From assembly GCF_002209565.1 (NCBI RefSeq), contig NZ_NJIH01000006.1, forward strand, positions 310,001-374,000: a DNA stretch of 64,000 bases, read 5' to 3'. The stretch comes from Candidimonas nitroreducens. GTDB taxonomy: Bacteria > Pseudomonadota > Gammaproteobacteria > Burkholderiales > Burkholderiaceae_B. A program made the position numbers and the translations under genes. Under the pieces are notes generated by a model that made no database searches, was not told where the DNA came from, and saw only the letters and a list, made by a program, of their open reading frames with translations. This document shows, in pieces, positions 1 to 9,075 of this stretch. Numbering within the stretch: the first letter of the stretch is position 1; every line of letters begins with the position of its first letter.

Positions 1-416
1 CGGCGCTTCTCAACGTCATGGCCGGGCACGTGGATGCCTCCATGCCGACCATCGTCGCTTCCCTCCCCGGTTTGAAGAGCGGCAAACTCCAGGCTCTCGC
101 CGTCACCGGGCTGGAGCGTTCCCCGCTGATTCCGGATGCCCCGACATTCGGCGAGGCGGGCGTCGCAGAACTGCGTACCGGCTCCGGCTGGTACGGACTG
201 GTGGGGCCGGCGGGCATCCCAGCCCCCATCGTCGAGAAGCTGAGCACGGAAGTGCGCAAAATCATGGCTCAGCCCGAAGTGAGAAAAGCCGTGCTTGCCC
301 AGGGTGCCACGCCACATACCACGACGAGCAGTGGAATGCGTGAATTTCTGGATCAGCAATATAGCTACTGGGGGAAGATCATCAAGGAGGCGGGCCTCCA
401 AGCCTCCAGCCAATAA
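1..416 (+). CDS. Bug-family tripartite tricarboxylate transporter substrate-binding receptor (3' part only)
   Basis: This is the C-terminal end of a periplasmic solute receptor of the Bug/TctC family; the start lies before the window and the frame is open from base 3. Family features visible are the segment GKLQALAVTG followed by ERSPLIPDAPTFGEAG, then GWYGLVGPAGIPAPIVEKL, a pattern shared with the complete Bug proteins in this window. Such receptors bind carboxylates in the periplasm and deliver them to TctAB-type membrane proteins, none of which is seen here. A T-rich hairpin terminator follows at 540-576. The ligand cannot be told from sequence. Confidence 0.9.
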   Translation, partial: ALLNVMAGHVDASMPTIVASLPGLKSGKLQALAVTGLERSPLIPDAPTFGEAGVAELRTGSGWYGLVGPAGIPAPIVEKLSTEVRKIMAQPEVRKAVLAQGATPHTTTSSGMREFLDQQYSYWGKIIKEAGLQASSQ

Positions 417-539
417 CGTATGCTTGACCGACAATTGGTATTTCCAGGGCTGCCATTCCGGGCCCGCTGACGGGCATGTATGCCGTGGGCACGCCGGTGT
501 CACGCAGGGGCCGGGAGCCCCTGCAGCAACTTCCAGACA

Positions 540-576
540 TGCCTATCGGTTGAAATGCCCGATGCAGGGTTTTTTT
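540..576 (+). terminator. Rho-independent terminator after the first Bug gene
   Basis: An imperfect stem (TGC..ATCGG pairing with CCGAT..GCA around a short loop) is followed by GGG and seven T residues at 570-576. It lies about 125 bases after the stop of the partial receptor gene, in the convergent gap before the SDR gene. A second perfect hairpin without a T-run lies at 497-517 (GCAGGGGC/GCCCCTGC). Confidence 0.6.
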
Positions 577-638
577 CCGTGCGGCAATATACAGCCCGGA
601 AGAAACGCGAACTCGAAAGAAACGCGAATCATGACGCC

Positions 639-657
639 GGCGCCCATCGTGGGCGCC
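639..657 (-). terminator. Hairpin at the end of the minus-strand dehydrogenase operon
   Basis: A perfect 8-bp stem GGCGCCCA/TGGGCGCC with a TCG loop lies 14 bases past the SDR stop codon. The following minus-strand sequence is only moderately T-rich, so it may stop transcription weakly or protect the 3' end of the mRNA. Confidence 0.4.
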
Positions 658-670
658 GCTTGCTGATCGG

Positions 671-1429
671 CTACGGCGCCATGAATCCGCCGCCGTTGAT
701 ATCCATCACCGTTCCGGTGATGAAGCCGGCACGATCCGATGCAAGAAAACTCGCGGCGGCGCCGATTTCTTCGGCTTCGCCGAGGCGGCCCACAGGGAGT
801 TCTCGAAGCGAATAGGCCTTGATGTCGTCGGAGGACAGGTCTGTGAGCGGAGTGCGAATGCGCCCCGGCGCGATCGCATTGCTCGTAATGCCGCTGGCGG
901 CGTATTCGCCTGCGATGGAGCGTGTCAGCCCGATCAGGCCGGCTTTCGAGGCGGCGTAGAAGACACTTCCTTGCTTGGTATACGTGCGTGCGGTGCGTGA
1001 CGCGATATTGATCACGCGGCCCCAGCCTCGTGCCGCCATGCCGGGCAGCAGCGCCTTGCCAAGTAGAAAAGGCGCAGTCATGTGTAGAGTCAGGGAAAAG
1101 TTCCACTGATCAAGAGATGCCTCTTCAAAGGCGTAGGCATGCCCTTCCGGCGTCTTGAGGTGAGTGCCTGCATTATTGACCAGCACATCGCAACCGTTGC
1201 CCTTTTCCGCCAGTTCAAGACACAGCGATTGAATCGCTGCCAGATCTGACAGATCCGCGATGAGGGCGCGTGCAGAATGTCCCTGCTCGTGCAACTCGGC
1301 TACACGCTGATGGATGGATTGGTTCCGGTCGACCAGAATCAGATCCATGTCGTCTTGCGCAAGGCTGCGGGTGATCGCCCAGCCGATACCCGATGCCGCG
1401 CCGGTGACAAGAGCGGTTCTCTTCGTCAT
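671..1429 (-). CDS. SDR-family NAD(P)-dependent oxidoreductase
   Basis: A 252-residue classical short-chain dehydrogenase. It has the nucleotide-binding motif TGAASGIG near the N terminus, the NNAG motif, a serine in the INIAS segment, the YAASK catalytic tyrosine/lysine pair, and a C-terminal GTVMDINGG segment. The start at 1429 is chosen because its ATG overlaps the stop of the upstream Ldh-like gene as ATGA, indicating translational coupling. It is the last gene of the five-gene minus operon starting near 6238. It probably oxidises or reduces a hydroxyl/keto intermediate; the substrate is unknown. Confidence 0.9.
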   Translation of the reverse strand: MTKRTALVTGAASGIGWAITRSLAQDDMDLILVDRNQSIHQRVAELHEQGHSARALIADLSDLAAIQSLCLELAEKGNGCDVLVNNAGTHLKTPEGHAYAFEEASLDQWNFSLTLHMTAPFLLGKALLPGMAARGWGRVINIASRTARTYTKQGSVFYAASKAGLIGLTRSIAGEYAASGITSNAIAPGRIRTPLTDLSSDDIKAYSLRELPVGRLGEAEEIGAAASFLASDRAGFITGTVMDINGGGFMAP

Positions 1430-2448
1430 TGCGTTTCTTCTATGTTGTGGCATAGCGCTTGTAGCTGTTGCCAGATATGTTTATCAATAGAAATGCCTTC
1501 GGCGCCCCGCCGTCTGCGCTCAGCGAGCGCACGTTCGGACGGTAGCCGGATATCGCTTACACCCTCCTGTTTCGGCGTGGCCTTGATACGGGCCAGTGTT
1601 TCGCTCAGTTGTCGTCGATAATCTTCGAGCGGAACCAACAGGTCGGGCCGCATGGCTACCAGAAGGTAGCCATAATCCTTGTTCGGGCTTAGGGCGGAGC
1701 CGGCCATGACACCTAGCGCCTGCATGGCCAACCCTATGGCAAAGCCTCGATAACCAGCAAAGTTCAGTATGGATCCCTCACGGGCGGACTGGGGGTCGCA
1801 GGTTGGATTGCCTATGCGATCTATTGCCACGCCAGGGGGCAGGCTACCGCCCCGCCGCTGGACGAGGGACAGTTCCGAAACCATGTAGGCGGAAGTTCCA
1901 AGATCGATCAGCAAGGGGTCTGCCGCAGTGGGGAAACCGAAGGCGATGGGGTTGGTTCCTATGGCCGGCGCAGCTGCCCCGGGCGGCGCGACAATGGAAA
2001 AGGACGATACCGCAAGCATGCCGATCAGCCCGGCATCGGCCAATTGCTCGACGAAGTAGGCGCTACGCCCGGTCATCCAGCTGTTGTATACGCCAACCAC
2101 GGCAAAGCCATGCTGGGCGGCCCGCTTTTTCGCTTCTTCGATAGCGGTATGAAGCGCCAGCATTCCCACAGTGTTGCCGCCATCGATCAAGGCCGATACC
2201 GGTGTTTCGTGCTGGATTCTTGGCGCAGTGCGAGGTAGAGCAGCCTTGGGATGGCTTGCCAGGTCGAGTATCTTGGGTAGTCCGGAGTATTCGTAGCCGC
2301 ACAGCGCGGCGTCCAGAAGCTGATCGGCAATGATCTCCGTTTCGTTGGTGTCGTAACCCAAATGAGGCAGGATCTCGCGCATGGCGCGCCGCGCGCCGTC
2401 GGCGGTGAAATCCATACGCTCGGTGCCGGCATCGTCATGAGAATGCAT
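1426..2448 (-). CDS. Ldh-family (malate/L-lactate dehydrogenase type 2) oxidoreductase, divergent
   Basis: A 340-residue member of the Ldh2/YlbC-YiaK NAD(P)H-dependent dehydrogenase family, shown by VSALIDGGNTVGMLALHTAIEEA, the AIGTNPIAFGFP segment and GYRGFAIGLAMQALGVMAG. The usual DSHG motif reads EYSG and the usual NSxH motif reads NSWM, so two family histidines are absent. The same changes occur in the paralogue at 13712-14734, pointing to a distinct subfamily rather than decay. It overlaps the SDR gene by 4 bp. An alternative start is the Met codon at 2415. Confidence 0.85.
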   Translation of the reverse strand: MHSHDDAGTERMDFTADGARRAMREILPHLGYDTNETEIIADQLLDAALCGYEYSGLPKILDLASHPKAALPRTAPRIQHETPVSALIDGGNTVGMLALHTAIEEAKKRAAQHGFAVVGVYNSWMTGRSAYFVEQLADAGLIGMLAVSSFSIVAPPGAAAPAIGTNPIAFGFPTAADPLLIDLGTSAYMVSELSLVQRRGGSLPPGVAIDRIGNPTCDPQSAREGSILNFAGYRGFAIGLAMQALGVMAGSALSPNKDYGYLLVAMRPDLLVPLEDYRRQLSETLARIKATPKQEGVSDIRLPSERALAERRRRGAEGISIDKHIWQQLQALCHNIEETQ

Positions 2449-2476
2449 AGGAAGCCTTTGTCGGATGGTGTGGCAA

Positions 2477-3982
2477 TCAGAACCGATGCCGGATCATGAT
2501 GCTTTTTGTTTCGAGAAACGCGTCAAGCCCCTCGGGGCCCACTTCCCGGCCAATGCCGCTTTGATTGAAACCGCCGACTGGCATGTGCTTCAGGATAGAA
2601 TGATCCCGATAGCCGTTGACCCATACCATCCCCGCCCGCACCCGGGTTCCAAATGCCATGGCGGTGCCAAGATCCCGCGTCCAGCACCCGGCAACCAGCC
2701 CAAAGATAGTATCGTTGGCCAACCGGATGGCTTCTTCGACTCCGTCGAAGGTCAGAATGCAAAGAACGGGCCCGAAGATTTCTTCCTGCGCAATACGCGA
2801 GTCGGGGGGTACGTTGTCGAACACAGTGGGTTCAAAGAAGAAGCCCTTGGCCAAATCAGCGCGTTCGGGGCGCTTACCTCCGGCCAGCAGCCGTGCGACC
2901 TTCTTGCCTTCTTCCACCAGAGTTTCGACTCGTTCCACTTGCGCTTCGCTGACAAGCGGGCCGCAGACGGTATCCTCGGCAAGAGGGTCTCCCATCTTGG
3001 CTGCGCCGATGTGCTCAAGCAGAAGCTCGACGAACTGTTCCTTGATCTTTCTGTCGACCAATACCCGACTGCCAGCTTGGCAAGATTGGCCGGACAAGCG
3101 GACAATGCCCTTGGCAACCGAGCTCGCCGCAAGATCCAGAGACGGGGCATCGGCAAAAACGACTTGCGGCGACTTGCCCCCCAGTTCAAGCTTGACGCGC
3201 TTGAGGTTTTCCGCGGCGGCACGCATGACGGCCTTCCCGGTGTTGGACGAGCCTGTGAACGTCACCATATCAACGCGAGCACTGCCGGCGATGGCCTGCC
3301 CGACAAGTGCCCCGTTGTCCGTTGCACTCGTGACGACGTTGAAGACACCAGGAGGCAGCCCAGCCTCCTGCAGAATTCCAGCAAGCTGCAGGATGGCGCC
3401 ACAGGATTGGTGGGCCGGCTTCACGACGAGCGTGCAGCCCACCGCCATGCCCGGACAGCTCTTGTGAGTAACGGACAAAGGGGTGTTCCAGGCAGTGAGT
3501 GTACCGACCACGCCCACGGGATCCTTGGCAATGATGCCCAACGCATCAGGGTGCTGGCTGTAAATGGCTTCGTCACGGCGGCTAACGAGCAGGGCCGCAT
3601 AGTACTCAAGGACGTCCGCAGCGCCATTCACTGCCTTGAGCTGCTCGCCCTTTGGCTGGCCGACCTCGCCGGCCATGAGCGTGGACAGGGCGTCGCTACG
3701 TTCCCGTATCAAAGAGGCCGCACGCTTCAGTACGGCCCCACGTTCTGCCGCACTCATGCGGGGCCAGGGCCCGGAATCGAAGGCTGCTCTTGCGGCTTCG
3801 ATGGCCAGCTCGGCATCGCTGGCGTCGGAATCCTGGTAGGTGCCCACGAGAGATTGATCATAGGGGCTATGGCGCTGATACGTTCTGCCGCCAAGTGACT
3901 CCATCCATTTTCCGTTGATGAAGTTCTTCCCGATTGGCGTTGGGAGATGTCCGGTTTGATGTGTCATGCCGGACGCCCCCAT
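2477..3982 (-). CDS. Aldehyde dehydrogenase family protein
   Basis: A 501-residue NAD(P)-dependent aldehyde dehydrogenase. Visible motifs are GTLTAWNTPL, FTGSSNTGKAVM (cofactor binding), LELGGKSPQVVF (general-base glutamate), GQSCQAGSRVLV (nucleophilic cysteine) and EEIFGPVLCI. Length is normal. It sits between the GMC alcohol oxidase/dehydrogenase and the Ldh-like gene, so an alcohol-to-aldehyde-to-acid sequence is plausible. The start could also be the internal Met at 3967, which is preceded by a G-rich stretch. Confidence 0.92.
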   Translation of the reverse strand: MGASGMTHQTGHLPTPIGKNFINGKWMESLGGRTYQRHSPYDQSLVGTYQDSDASDAELAIEAARAAFDSGPWPRMSAAERGAVLKRAASLIRERSDALSTLMAGEVGQPKGEQLKAVNGAADVLEYYAALLVSRRDEAIYSQHPDALGIIAKDPVGVVGTLTAWNTPLSVTHKSCPGMAVGCTLVVKPAHQSCGAILQLAGILQEAGLPPGVFNVVTSATDNGALVGQAIAGSARVDMVTFTGSSNTGKAVMRAAAENLKRVKLELGGKSPQVVFADAPSLDLAASSVAKGIVRLSGQSCQAGSRVLVDRKIKEQFVELLLEHIGAAKMGDPLAEDTVCGPLVSEAQVERVETLVEEGKKVARLLAGGKRPERADLAKGFFFEPTVFDNVPPDSRIAQEEIFGPVLCILTFDGVEEAIRLANDTIFGLVAGCWTRDLGTAMAFGTRVRAGMVWVNGYRDHSILKHMPVGGFNQSGIGREVGPEGLDAFLETKSIMIRHRF

Positions 3983-4052
3983 CGCGAAACCATGAGGCGG
4001 ATCGGGCTATCGCACGACTGGATACTTGTACCCGCTCGATTTTGGCCGTATG

Positions 4053-5666
4053 TCATTTGAAATCCTCCAGAATCATATCGGCGCATTTTTCACCGATCAT
4101 CATGCACGGCACGCTGGTATTGCCGGAAATGATCGTGGGCATGATGGAAGCGTCCGCTACGCGCAGCCCCGCCAATCCGTGAACCCGCAGCCGTTCATCC
4201 ACCACCGAGAGTTCGTCGCTGCCCATCTTGCATGTCCCTACGACGTGCTGGGTGATGTTCCCGGTGGTGCGAATGAATTCGAGAATATCCGTATCGGTCT
4301 GGACCTCGCGGCCTGGAGCCATTTCGTCGGCGATCGTCTCATGCAATGGCGACGCTTCGACAATTTCCCGAGCTTTGCGAACGGCGAGAACAGCCGTTTT
4401 CCGGTCGTTTTCAGTGGCAAGAAAGCGGTAATTTATCTTGGGCGCAGCAAAGGGATCGGCCGACCGCAGATGGATCGACCCTGTGCTTTCAGTCCGCTGC
4501 ACATGTGTATAGATGAAAAACCCTTCAATGTCGGACATTCTGCGACCCTGCCCTTCCTTCAGTTCGATGATGTAGGGGTTGACGATCATCATGATGTCAG
4601 GCTGCGAAGCGTCCGGGCGCGAGCGCGCGAACACTCGCAGAGAACCATTTCCTTGAGCGATGAAACCCTTTCTGAACAATACGTACTTCAAGACTTCCAG
4701 AGCCAGCCCGAGCCCGCGACCCTTTTTGGCAAGAGAAAGGCCTGGGCGGTTGAGGCGCCACTTCATGATGGCTGCGTAATGATCGCGGAGATTTTCTCCT
4801 ACCCCTTTCAGCGCATGCTGGGTCGCGATGCCATGCTGAGCCAGGATCTCGGGGTTGCCTATGCCCGAAAGCTCGAGCAGTTTAGGGGAGTTGACGGTGC
4901 CGCAGGAAACGATGACTTCATGACTCGCATGGGCTTCCTGCATGAGCCCGTCTTTCAGGAATCGAACACCAGTGCATCGCTTATCCTGCAGAATGAGCGA
5001 GGTGGCTTCGGCTCCCTGAACAATGACGAGATTGGGCCGCTTCCGGGCGGGTTTCAAGTATTGCGTAGCCGTACTCTGACGATACCCCCGATGGCTTGTT
5101 TGCTGCGCCAGGGCGATACCTTCCTGGGAGGCGCCGCTGTAGTCGGGGTTGCTGGGGATGCCAACAGATTCAGCCGCTTGTATGAATAAATCATAGAAGG
5201 GTGACATCTTGGCCATGGTCACGACCCTGATCGGGCCGTCACGGCCTCTGTACGCATCGTCTCCGATATCCGTGTTTTCGATTTTCTTGAAGTACGGCAG
5301 GACGTCTTTGTAGCTCCAGCCCGCACAGCCCAGCCCGGCCCATGTGTCGTAATCTATTTTCTGTCCGCGGTTATATATGAGGCCGTTCAAGGCACTGCTG
5401 CCGCCGAGCAGCTTGCCACGCGGCACATAGATACGCCGGTTGCCATGGCTTTCATGAGGTTCCGACTCATACCGCCAGTTCGCAACGGGGTTGTCAATAA
5501 GCTTGACGACACCTGCAGGAGGCTTGGTCCACAAGTAATCCGCGCCTTTGACCCCCGCTTCCAAGCATAGGACGCGATATTTCCCATTCTCGCTCAAGCG
5601 GCTGGCAATGACGCCTCCCGCAGAGCCGGAGCCGATGACGATGAAGTCGTAAGTGTTTTCTTGCAT
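4053..5666 (-). CDS. GMC-family FAD-dependent oxidoreductase (choline/alcohol dehydrogenase-like)
   Basis: A 537-residue glucose-methanol-choline oxidoreductase. The N terminus carries the FAD motif GSGSAGGVIASRLSE; GGSSALNGLIYNRG and GTVNSPKLLELSGIG are the two family signatures; the catalytic histidine lies in NITQHVVGTCKMG, with SGNTSVP near the C terminus. These enzymes oxidise primary or secondary alcohols to aldehydes or ketones. It is followed by the aldehyde dehydrogenase gene in the same operon. A small hairpin (CTTCGC/GCGAAG, 5694-5708) lies in the 148-base gap before its start. Confidence 0.93.
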   Translation of the reverse strand: MQENTYDFIVIGSGSAGGVIASRLSENGKYRVLCLEAGVKGADYLWTKPPAGVVKLIDNPVANWRYESEPHESHGNRRIYVPRGKLLGGSSALNGLIYNRGQKIDYDTWAGLGCAGWSYKDVLPYFKKIENTDIGDDAYRGRDGPIRVVTMAKMSPFYDLFIQAAESVGIPSNPDYSGASQEGIALAQQTSHRGYRQSTATQYLKPARKRPNLVIVQGAEATSLILQDKRCTGVRFLKDGLMQEAHASHEVIVSCGTVNSPKLLELSGIGNPEILAQHGIATQHALKGVGENLRDHYAAIMKWRLNRPGLSLAKKGRGLGLALEVLKYVLFRKGFIAQGNGSLRVFARSRPDASQPDIMMIVNPYIIELKEGQGRRMSDIEGFFIYTHVQRTESTGSIHLRSADPFAAPKINYRFLATENDRKTAVLAVRKAREIVEASPLHETIADEMAPGREVQTDTDILEFIRTTGNITQHVVGTCKMGSDELSVVDERLRVHGLAGLRVADASIMPTIISGNTSVPCMMIGEKCADMILEDFK

Positions 5667-5814
5667 TTTTGTTGGATCCGGCGGTACCGCGAGCTTCGCT
5701 CAGCGAAGTTTGAAGTTGATCGAGCGGACTCGGCCGCCCGTGTCGGCAGGCCCGCTAAAGGAGGCTCGGGATAGGCTACCGCGCCGGGTGCGATGAAAGG
5801 CCATTGCTTGCCCA

Positions 5815-6171
5815 CTAAGATTTGCGATTGCGTATTGATTCGGGTATGAGTTCGATGCGTGAGTTGCACAGGTGGCCTATCAACCCATTTTCAGCGGTGA
5901 ACACCCAACGAACCAAAATGGGAGGCTGCCCCGGATAAAGAATATTCCCGTATACCGTGATGCGATTGGCTTGCGCAACGTGGGCGCACGGAAACTCCAG
6001 CTCAAGAGTAGGAACCTGGCCGATAAAAGCGGCAATCGCGCCACGCCCGGCATGATGCCGCCCCCTGAAGTCGTCGATTGCGCCTTCCTCAGCGAACAAT
6101 GAGGCCGCCAGCGAACCATCGCGCGTCTGCAGCGCCTGAAAGTACTGCTCGATGATCCTGCCGCTGAGCAT
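5815..6171 (-). CDS. Nuclear transport factor 2-like (SnoaL/ketosteroid isomerase fold) small protein
   Basis: A 118-residue protein whose pattern fits the NTF2-like fold: an N-terminal helix IIEQYFQALQTRDGSLAASLFAEEGAIDDF, then GRGAIAAFIGQ, then beta-rich sequence ending in a conserved-style VRWVFTAENGLIGHL. Members include steroid delta-isomerases, polyketide cyclases and small hydrolases; the reaction here is unknown. It is the first gene of the minus operon, with a strong promoter at 6245-6274 and an operator copy just upstream. Confidence 0.75.
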   Translation of the reverse strand: MLSGRIIEQYFQALQTRDGSLAASLFAEEGAIDDFRGRHHAGRGAIAAFIGQVPTLELEFPCAHVAQANRITVYGNILYPGQPPILVRWVFTAENGLIGHLCNSRIELIPESIRNRKS

Positions 6172-6244
6172 GAAGCATTCTCCTTTATGAGCCTTTTGAT
6201 GTTGTACTTCGGGAATGTTTGTTTGTTCACTCCGTCGAGTGGCA

Positions 6245-6304
6245 AGTATAGTTAAAGCCTTTCAGTGAAGTCAAATAAATGAAATTAATTCCAATAAACG
6301 GAAC
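6245..6304 (-). promoter_or_regulatory. Promoter and operator copy H for the minus operon 6171-671
   Basis: On the minus strand a -35 TTGACT (6269-6274) and a -10 TATACT (6245-6250) are separated by 18 bp. The 17-bp dyad GTTCCGTTTATTGGAAT lies at 6288-6304, ending 13 bases before the -35, and is followed by TTAATTTC. The layout is the same as at the plus-strand promoter 6356-6414 and at 24595-24653. Confidence 0.75.
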
Positions 6305-6355
6305 TTTAAGAAAGGAAATAATAGCCATTCATGGCCTGATTTTTTTGTTATTTTT

Positions 6356-6414
6356 GTTCCATTCATTAAAACTGATTCTGAAAAATTGACATAAAAAAAT
6401 ACAGGCCTTAGACT
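6356..6414 (+). promoter_or_regulatory. Operator copy A and promoter for the Bug/flavoprotein operon
   Basis: The dyad GTTCCATTCATTAAAAC (6356-6372) is followed 13 bases later by -35 TTGACA (6386-6391), a 17-bp spacer and -10 TAGACT (6409-6414). The implied leader to the ATG at 6561 is about 140 bases. The 389-bp divergent gap 6172-6560 holds this promoter, the opposing one and nothing else recognised. Confidence 0.75.
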
Positions 6415-6560
6415 GGCGAGGTCAACGGTTGCGTCCTGGAAATCTTTGAAACTTCATCCCGCTTCGGGATAGCCTGCCTGCTACTCGAACTAACCAGAGG
6501 TTCCCTCGAAAGCCGGGCCACGGTGGCCGACATATATACAACTGAGACTAGAGACAGAGA

Positions 6561-7550
6561 ATGGATATTTCCAAAACCCGCCGTGCACTGCTTCTTTCGT
6601 CCGCGGGCCTCATGCTTGCGGGCGTCGTTCGTGCCGAGGAATCGTTCCCCTCGCGACCCATCCGCATTCTGATCGGTTTTTCAGTGGGGGGCGGAACCGA
6701 TACGATCGCCAGGCTGTACGCCGAAAAACTGCAGCAGATTCTCGGGACACCCGTCATCGTCGAGAATAGGCCCGGCGCTTCCCAGTTGCTGGCAATCAGA
6801 CCGACGATCCATGCCAAACCCGACGGCTACACCTTGTTTTTTGGGGCGGGCAGCTCCTTGGCGAGCGGCCCGGCAGTTCGCAAAGACCTGCACTACAACC
6901 CATTAAAGGATTTCAGCCACATTGCCATGGTGGCGACCGCACCCGGGATATTCGCGGTCAATCCGGGGTTGCCCGTGAAAACAATCGACGACCTGATCGC
7001 CTACGCTAAAGCCAACCCCGGCAAGCTCAACTATGGCAGCGCGGGGGTCGGCTCTTCAAATCATTTGCAGACGGAATACCTGAAGCACGTGACGGGCACG
7101 AACATGGTTCATGTACCGTATAAGTCGGATGCGGAAGTGGTGCGAGAAATTGCCGGCGGAAACGTGCAATTCGGTCTGACGGTGGCGCAGGCGGCCCTAC
7201 AGATGGCCGTTGCGGGCAAGGTGAAAGCGATTGCCGTGACAGGCTCGAAACGTTTGCCGGAACTGCCAAATGTTCCGAGTCTGGCCGAAGCCAATGCGCC
7301 AGGACTCAAAGATATGGACACCTACACTTTCTACGGTCTTGTGGGGCCGGTTGGCATACCCTCCCCCGTCATACAGCGGATCAACGCGGCGGTGAATCAA
7401 GTATCGCAAATGCCTGACGTTGCCAAGCTCATGCGTGATTCCATGTTGTTTTATCCGGCAACGGGAACTCCCGTGCAATTCCGTCAGTACCTGGAAAAGG
7501 AAGTGGCAAAGTGGAGCGAGCTTAGAAATAGCATCAATCTCCAGATGTAG
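6561..7550 (+). CDS. Bug-family tripartite tricarboxylate transporter substrate-binding receptor
   Basis: A complete 329-residue periplasmic receptor. It starts with a twin-Arg/hydrophobic signal (TRRALLLSSAGLMLAGVVRA, cleavage likely before EE). Family features follow: FPSRPIRILIGFSVGGGTDTIARL, VIVENRPGA, KPDGYTLFFGAGS, MVHVPYK, and TFYGLVGPVGIPSPVIQRIN. It presumably captures the carboxylate substrate of this catabolic region or an intermediate. No TctA/TctB partner is nearby. It is co-transcribed with the flavoprotein gene from the promoter at 6386. Confidence 0.93.
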   Translation: MDISKTRRALLLSSAGLMLAGVVRAEESFPSRPIRILIGFSVGGGTDTIARLYAEKLQQILGTPVIVENRPGASQLLAIRPTIHAKPDGYTLFFGAGSSLASGPAVRKDLHYNPLKDFSHIAMVATAPGIFAVNPGLPVKTIDDLIAYAKANPGKLNYGSAGVGSSNHLQTEYLKHVTGTNMVHVPYKSDAEVVREIAGGNVQFGLTVAQAALQMAVAGKVKAIAVTGSKRLPELPNVPSLAEANAPGLKDMDTYTFYGLVGPVGIPSPVIQRINAAVNQVSQMPDVAKLMRDSMLFYPATGTPVQFRQYLEKEVAKWSELRNSINLQM

Positions 7551-7622
7551 CGTTGCGCAGGCGGTGGCGCCGGCGTTTGAATTCCGCCCGGCCCATCAAT
7601 GAATCAGCGAGCAGGGGTGAAA

Positions 7623-9074
7623 ATGGAGCGAAGTCTCCGGCGGGTGATCGTGTGTGGAGGCGGATTGTCGGGGCTAGCCGCCGCCGTGACGGCTGCGCAG
7701 GCCGGGGCAAAAGTGGTACTGCTTGAAAAGGCGCCGAGCCTGGGCGGGACGACCGTGCTCTCCAGCGGTAGCGTCTGGACGTTCACCGACTATGAGGCGG
7801 TTCGCGAACACATCCCCGACGGCGACCCCGCACTGCAATGGCTGGTCTGCGAGACATTCGACGAATCGCGAGCGTGGCTGGAGAGCCTGGGCGTGAAGTT
7901 CAAGGATATCGGGCGCCTGGCAATCCATGGCCATGGCCACTCCATCGTCCCGGACGAAGCGATAGCCATCCTGGCAAGCCGCCTGCTATCGCTAGGAGGG
8001 GAAATAGCGTTGCAAACAGCGCTGCACTCCCTGCTGACCCACGCGGGGATAGTGAAAGGCGTCAGGGCGCTGCACGACGGGCGGATGCTTGAAAGACAGG
8101 CGGATGCGGTCGTGCTCGCGACAGGCGGTTTTCAGGGCAACCCGGAGCTAATTGGGCGATACATTGTATCTAATCCTGATAATCTGCTCTTGCGCGCCAA
8201 CCCCTGGAGCATGGGCGATGGGTTTCTAGCAGCCACCGAGATCGGTGCGGCAAGCTCGCCAGGGTTGGATACTTTCTATGGGCATGCGCTTGCAGCACCT
8301 CCGGCACGATTGACGTTTTCCCGGTTGAGCGAGGCCACTCAGTTTCAGGGCCCATTGTCCGTCGCACTCAATATGCAAGGGCTTCGGTTCGCGGACGAGT
8401 CCGAAGGCATCGGAGAAGAAGTGCTCAATCAGCAGCTAGCGCAGCAACCCGGTGGAAGAGGCGTCTACATTGTTGATGATGAATTGATGGGCCAGCCTCC
8501 CCTCGCCCAAGGCCGAGGGCCATTGATACGCGTCATCGTCGACAGGGCCCGAAGCATAGGGGCCGTCGTTGTCGAAGGCCGAACCTTGCGGGAGCTGTGC
8601 AAAGGCCTGGCCGAGCACGGTATTCCTGAAACGCGTGCCTTGGCCACGCTGACACAGTTCAACGATGCGATGGAGTCTGGGCGCACAGATGAGCTTGCAC
8701 CGGCAAGGAAAAGGTTCCGTCGGCCGCTAAGCAAAGGCCCGTTTTATGCTGTCTTCGTCAAAGCAGGCATCACGTTTACCATGGGGGGCCTGGCCATTGA
8801 CGAGCAGGCGCGCGTGCTTGCTCGTGCAGGCGGCAGCTCGCCTTACGCTCCGGTGCCCATCGAGCGCGCTTATGTCGATGGAAGCACTGCGGCGAGTACA
8901 TCAGTGGGTGAGCATTACCGCCAGACACCGATTCCCGGTTTGTATGCAGCCGGCTGTGACGTCGGAAACATCAGCCACTCAGCTTATATGGGGGGGCTAT
9001 CGGCAGCGTTGTGCGTGGGGCGTGTCGCCGGCCGGAACGCTGCGTTGCAGTCGAATTACTCCGGCGCGAAATAG
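7623..9074 (+). CDS. FAD-dependent oxidoreductase of the fumarate reductase/3-ketosteroid dehydrogenase type
   Basis: A 483-residue flavoprotein. VIVCGGGLSGLAAAVTAAQAG then LLEKAPSLGGTT is the FAD Rossmann motif; VVLATGGFQGNPELIGRY and a C-terminal ITFTMGGLAIDE then PIPGLYAAGCDVGNISHSAYMGGLSAAL complete the FAD_binding_2 pattern. Such enzymes reduce or desaturate activated C-C bonds. The start at 7623 is preferred over an upstream Met at 7599 because AGGGGTG lies just before it. Its stop is one base away from the stop of the convergent iclR gene. A related flavoprotein is encoded at 29763-31187. Confidence 0.87.
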   Translation: MERSLRRVIVCGGGLSGLAAAVTAAQAGAKVVLLEKAPSLGGTTVLSSGSVWTFTDYEAVREHIPDGDPALQWLVCETFDESRAWLESLGVKFKDIGRLAIHGHGHSIVPDEAIAILASRLLSLGGEIALQTALHSLLTHAGIVKGVRALHDGRMLERQADAVVLATGGFQGNPELIGRYIVSNPDNLLLRANPWSMGDGFLAATEIGAASSPGLDTFYGHALAAPPARLTFSRLSEATQFQGPLSVALNMQGLRFADESEGIGEEVLNQQLAQQPGGRGVYIVDDELMGQPPLAQGRGPLIRVIVDRARSIGAVVVEGRTLRELCKGLAEHGIPETRALATLTQFNDAMESGRTDELAPARKRFRRPLSKGPFYAVFVKAGITFTMGGLAIDEQARVLARAGGSSPYAPVPIERAYVDGSTAASTSVGEHYRQTPIPGLYAAGCDVGNISHSAYMGGLSAALCVGRVAGRNAALQSNYSGAK

Positions 9075-9075
9075 A

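Noticed and set aside
600-628. A 12-bp direct repeat AAGAAACGCGAA (600-611 and 617-628), considered as a regulator site
   Set aside because: It lies between the 3' ends of convergent genes and has no promoter next to it.
4026-5189. Long plus-strand frame opposite the GMC oxidoreductase
   Set aside because: It lies wholly antisense to a well-supported enzyme; long opposite frames are common in GC-rich DNA.
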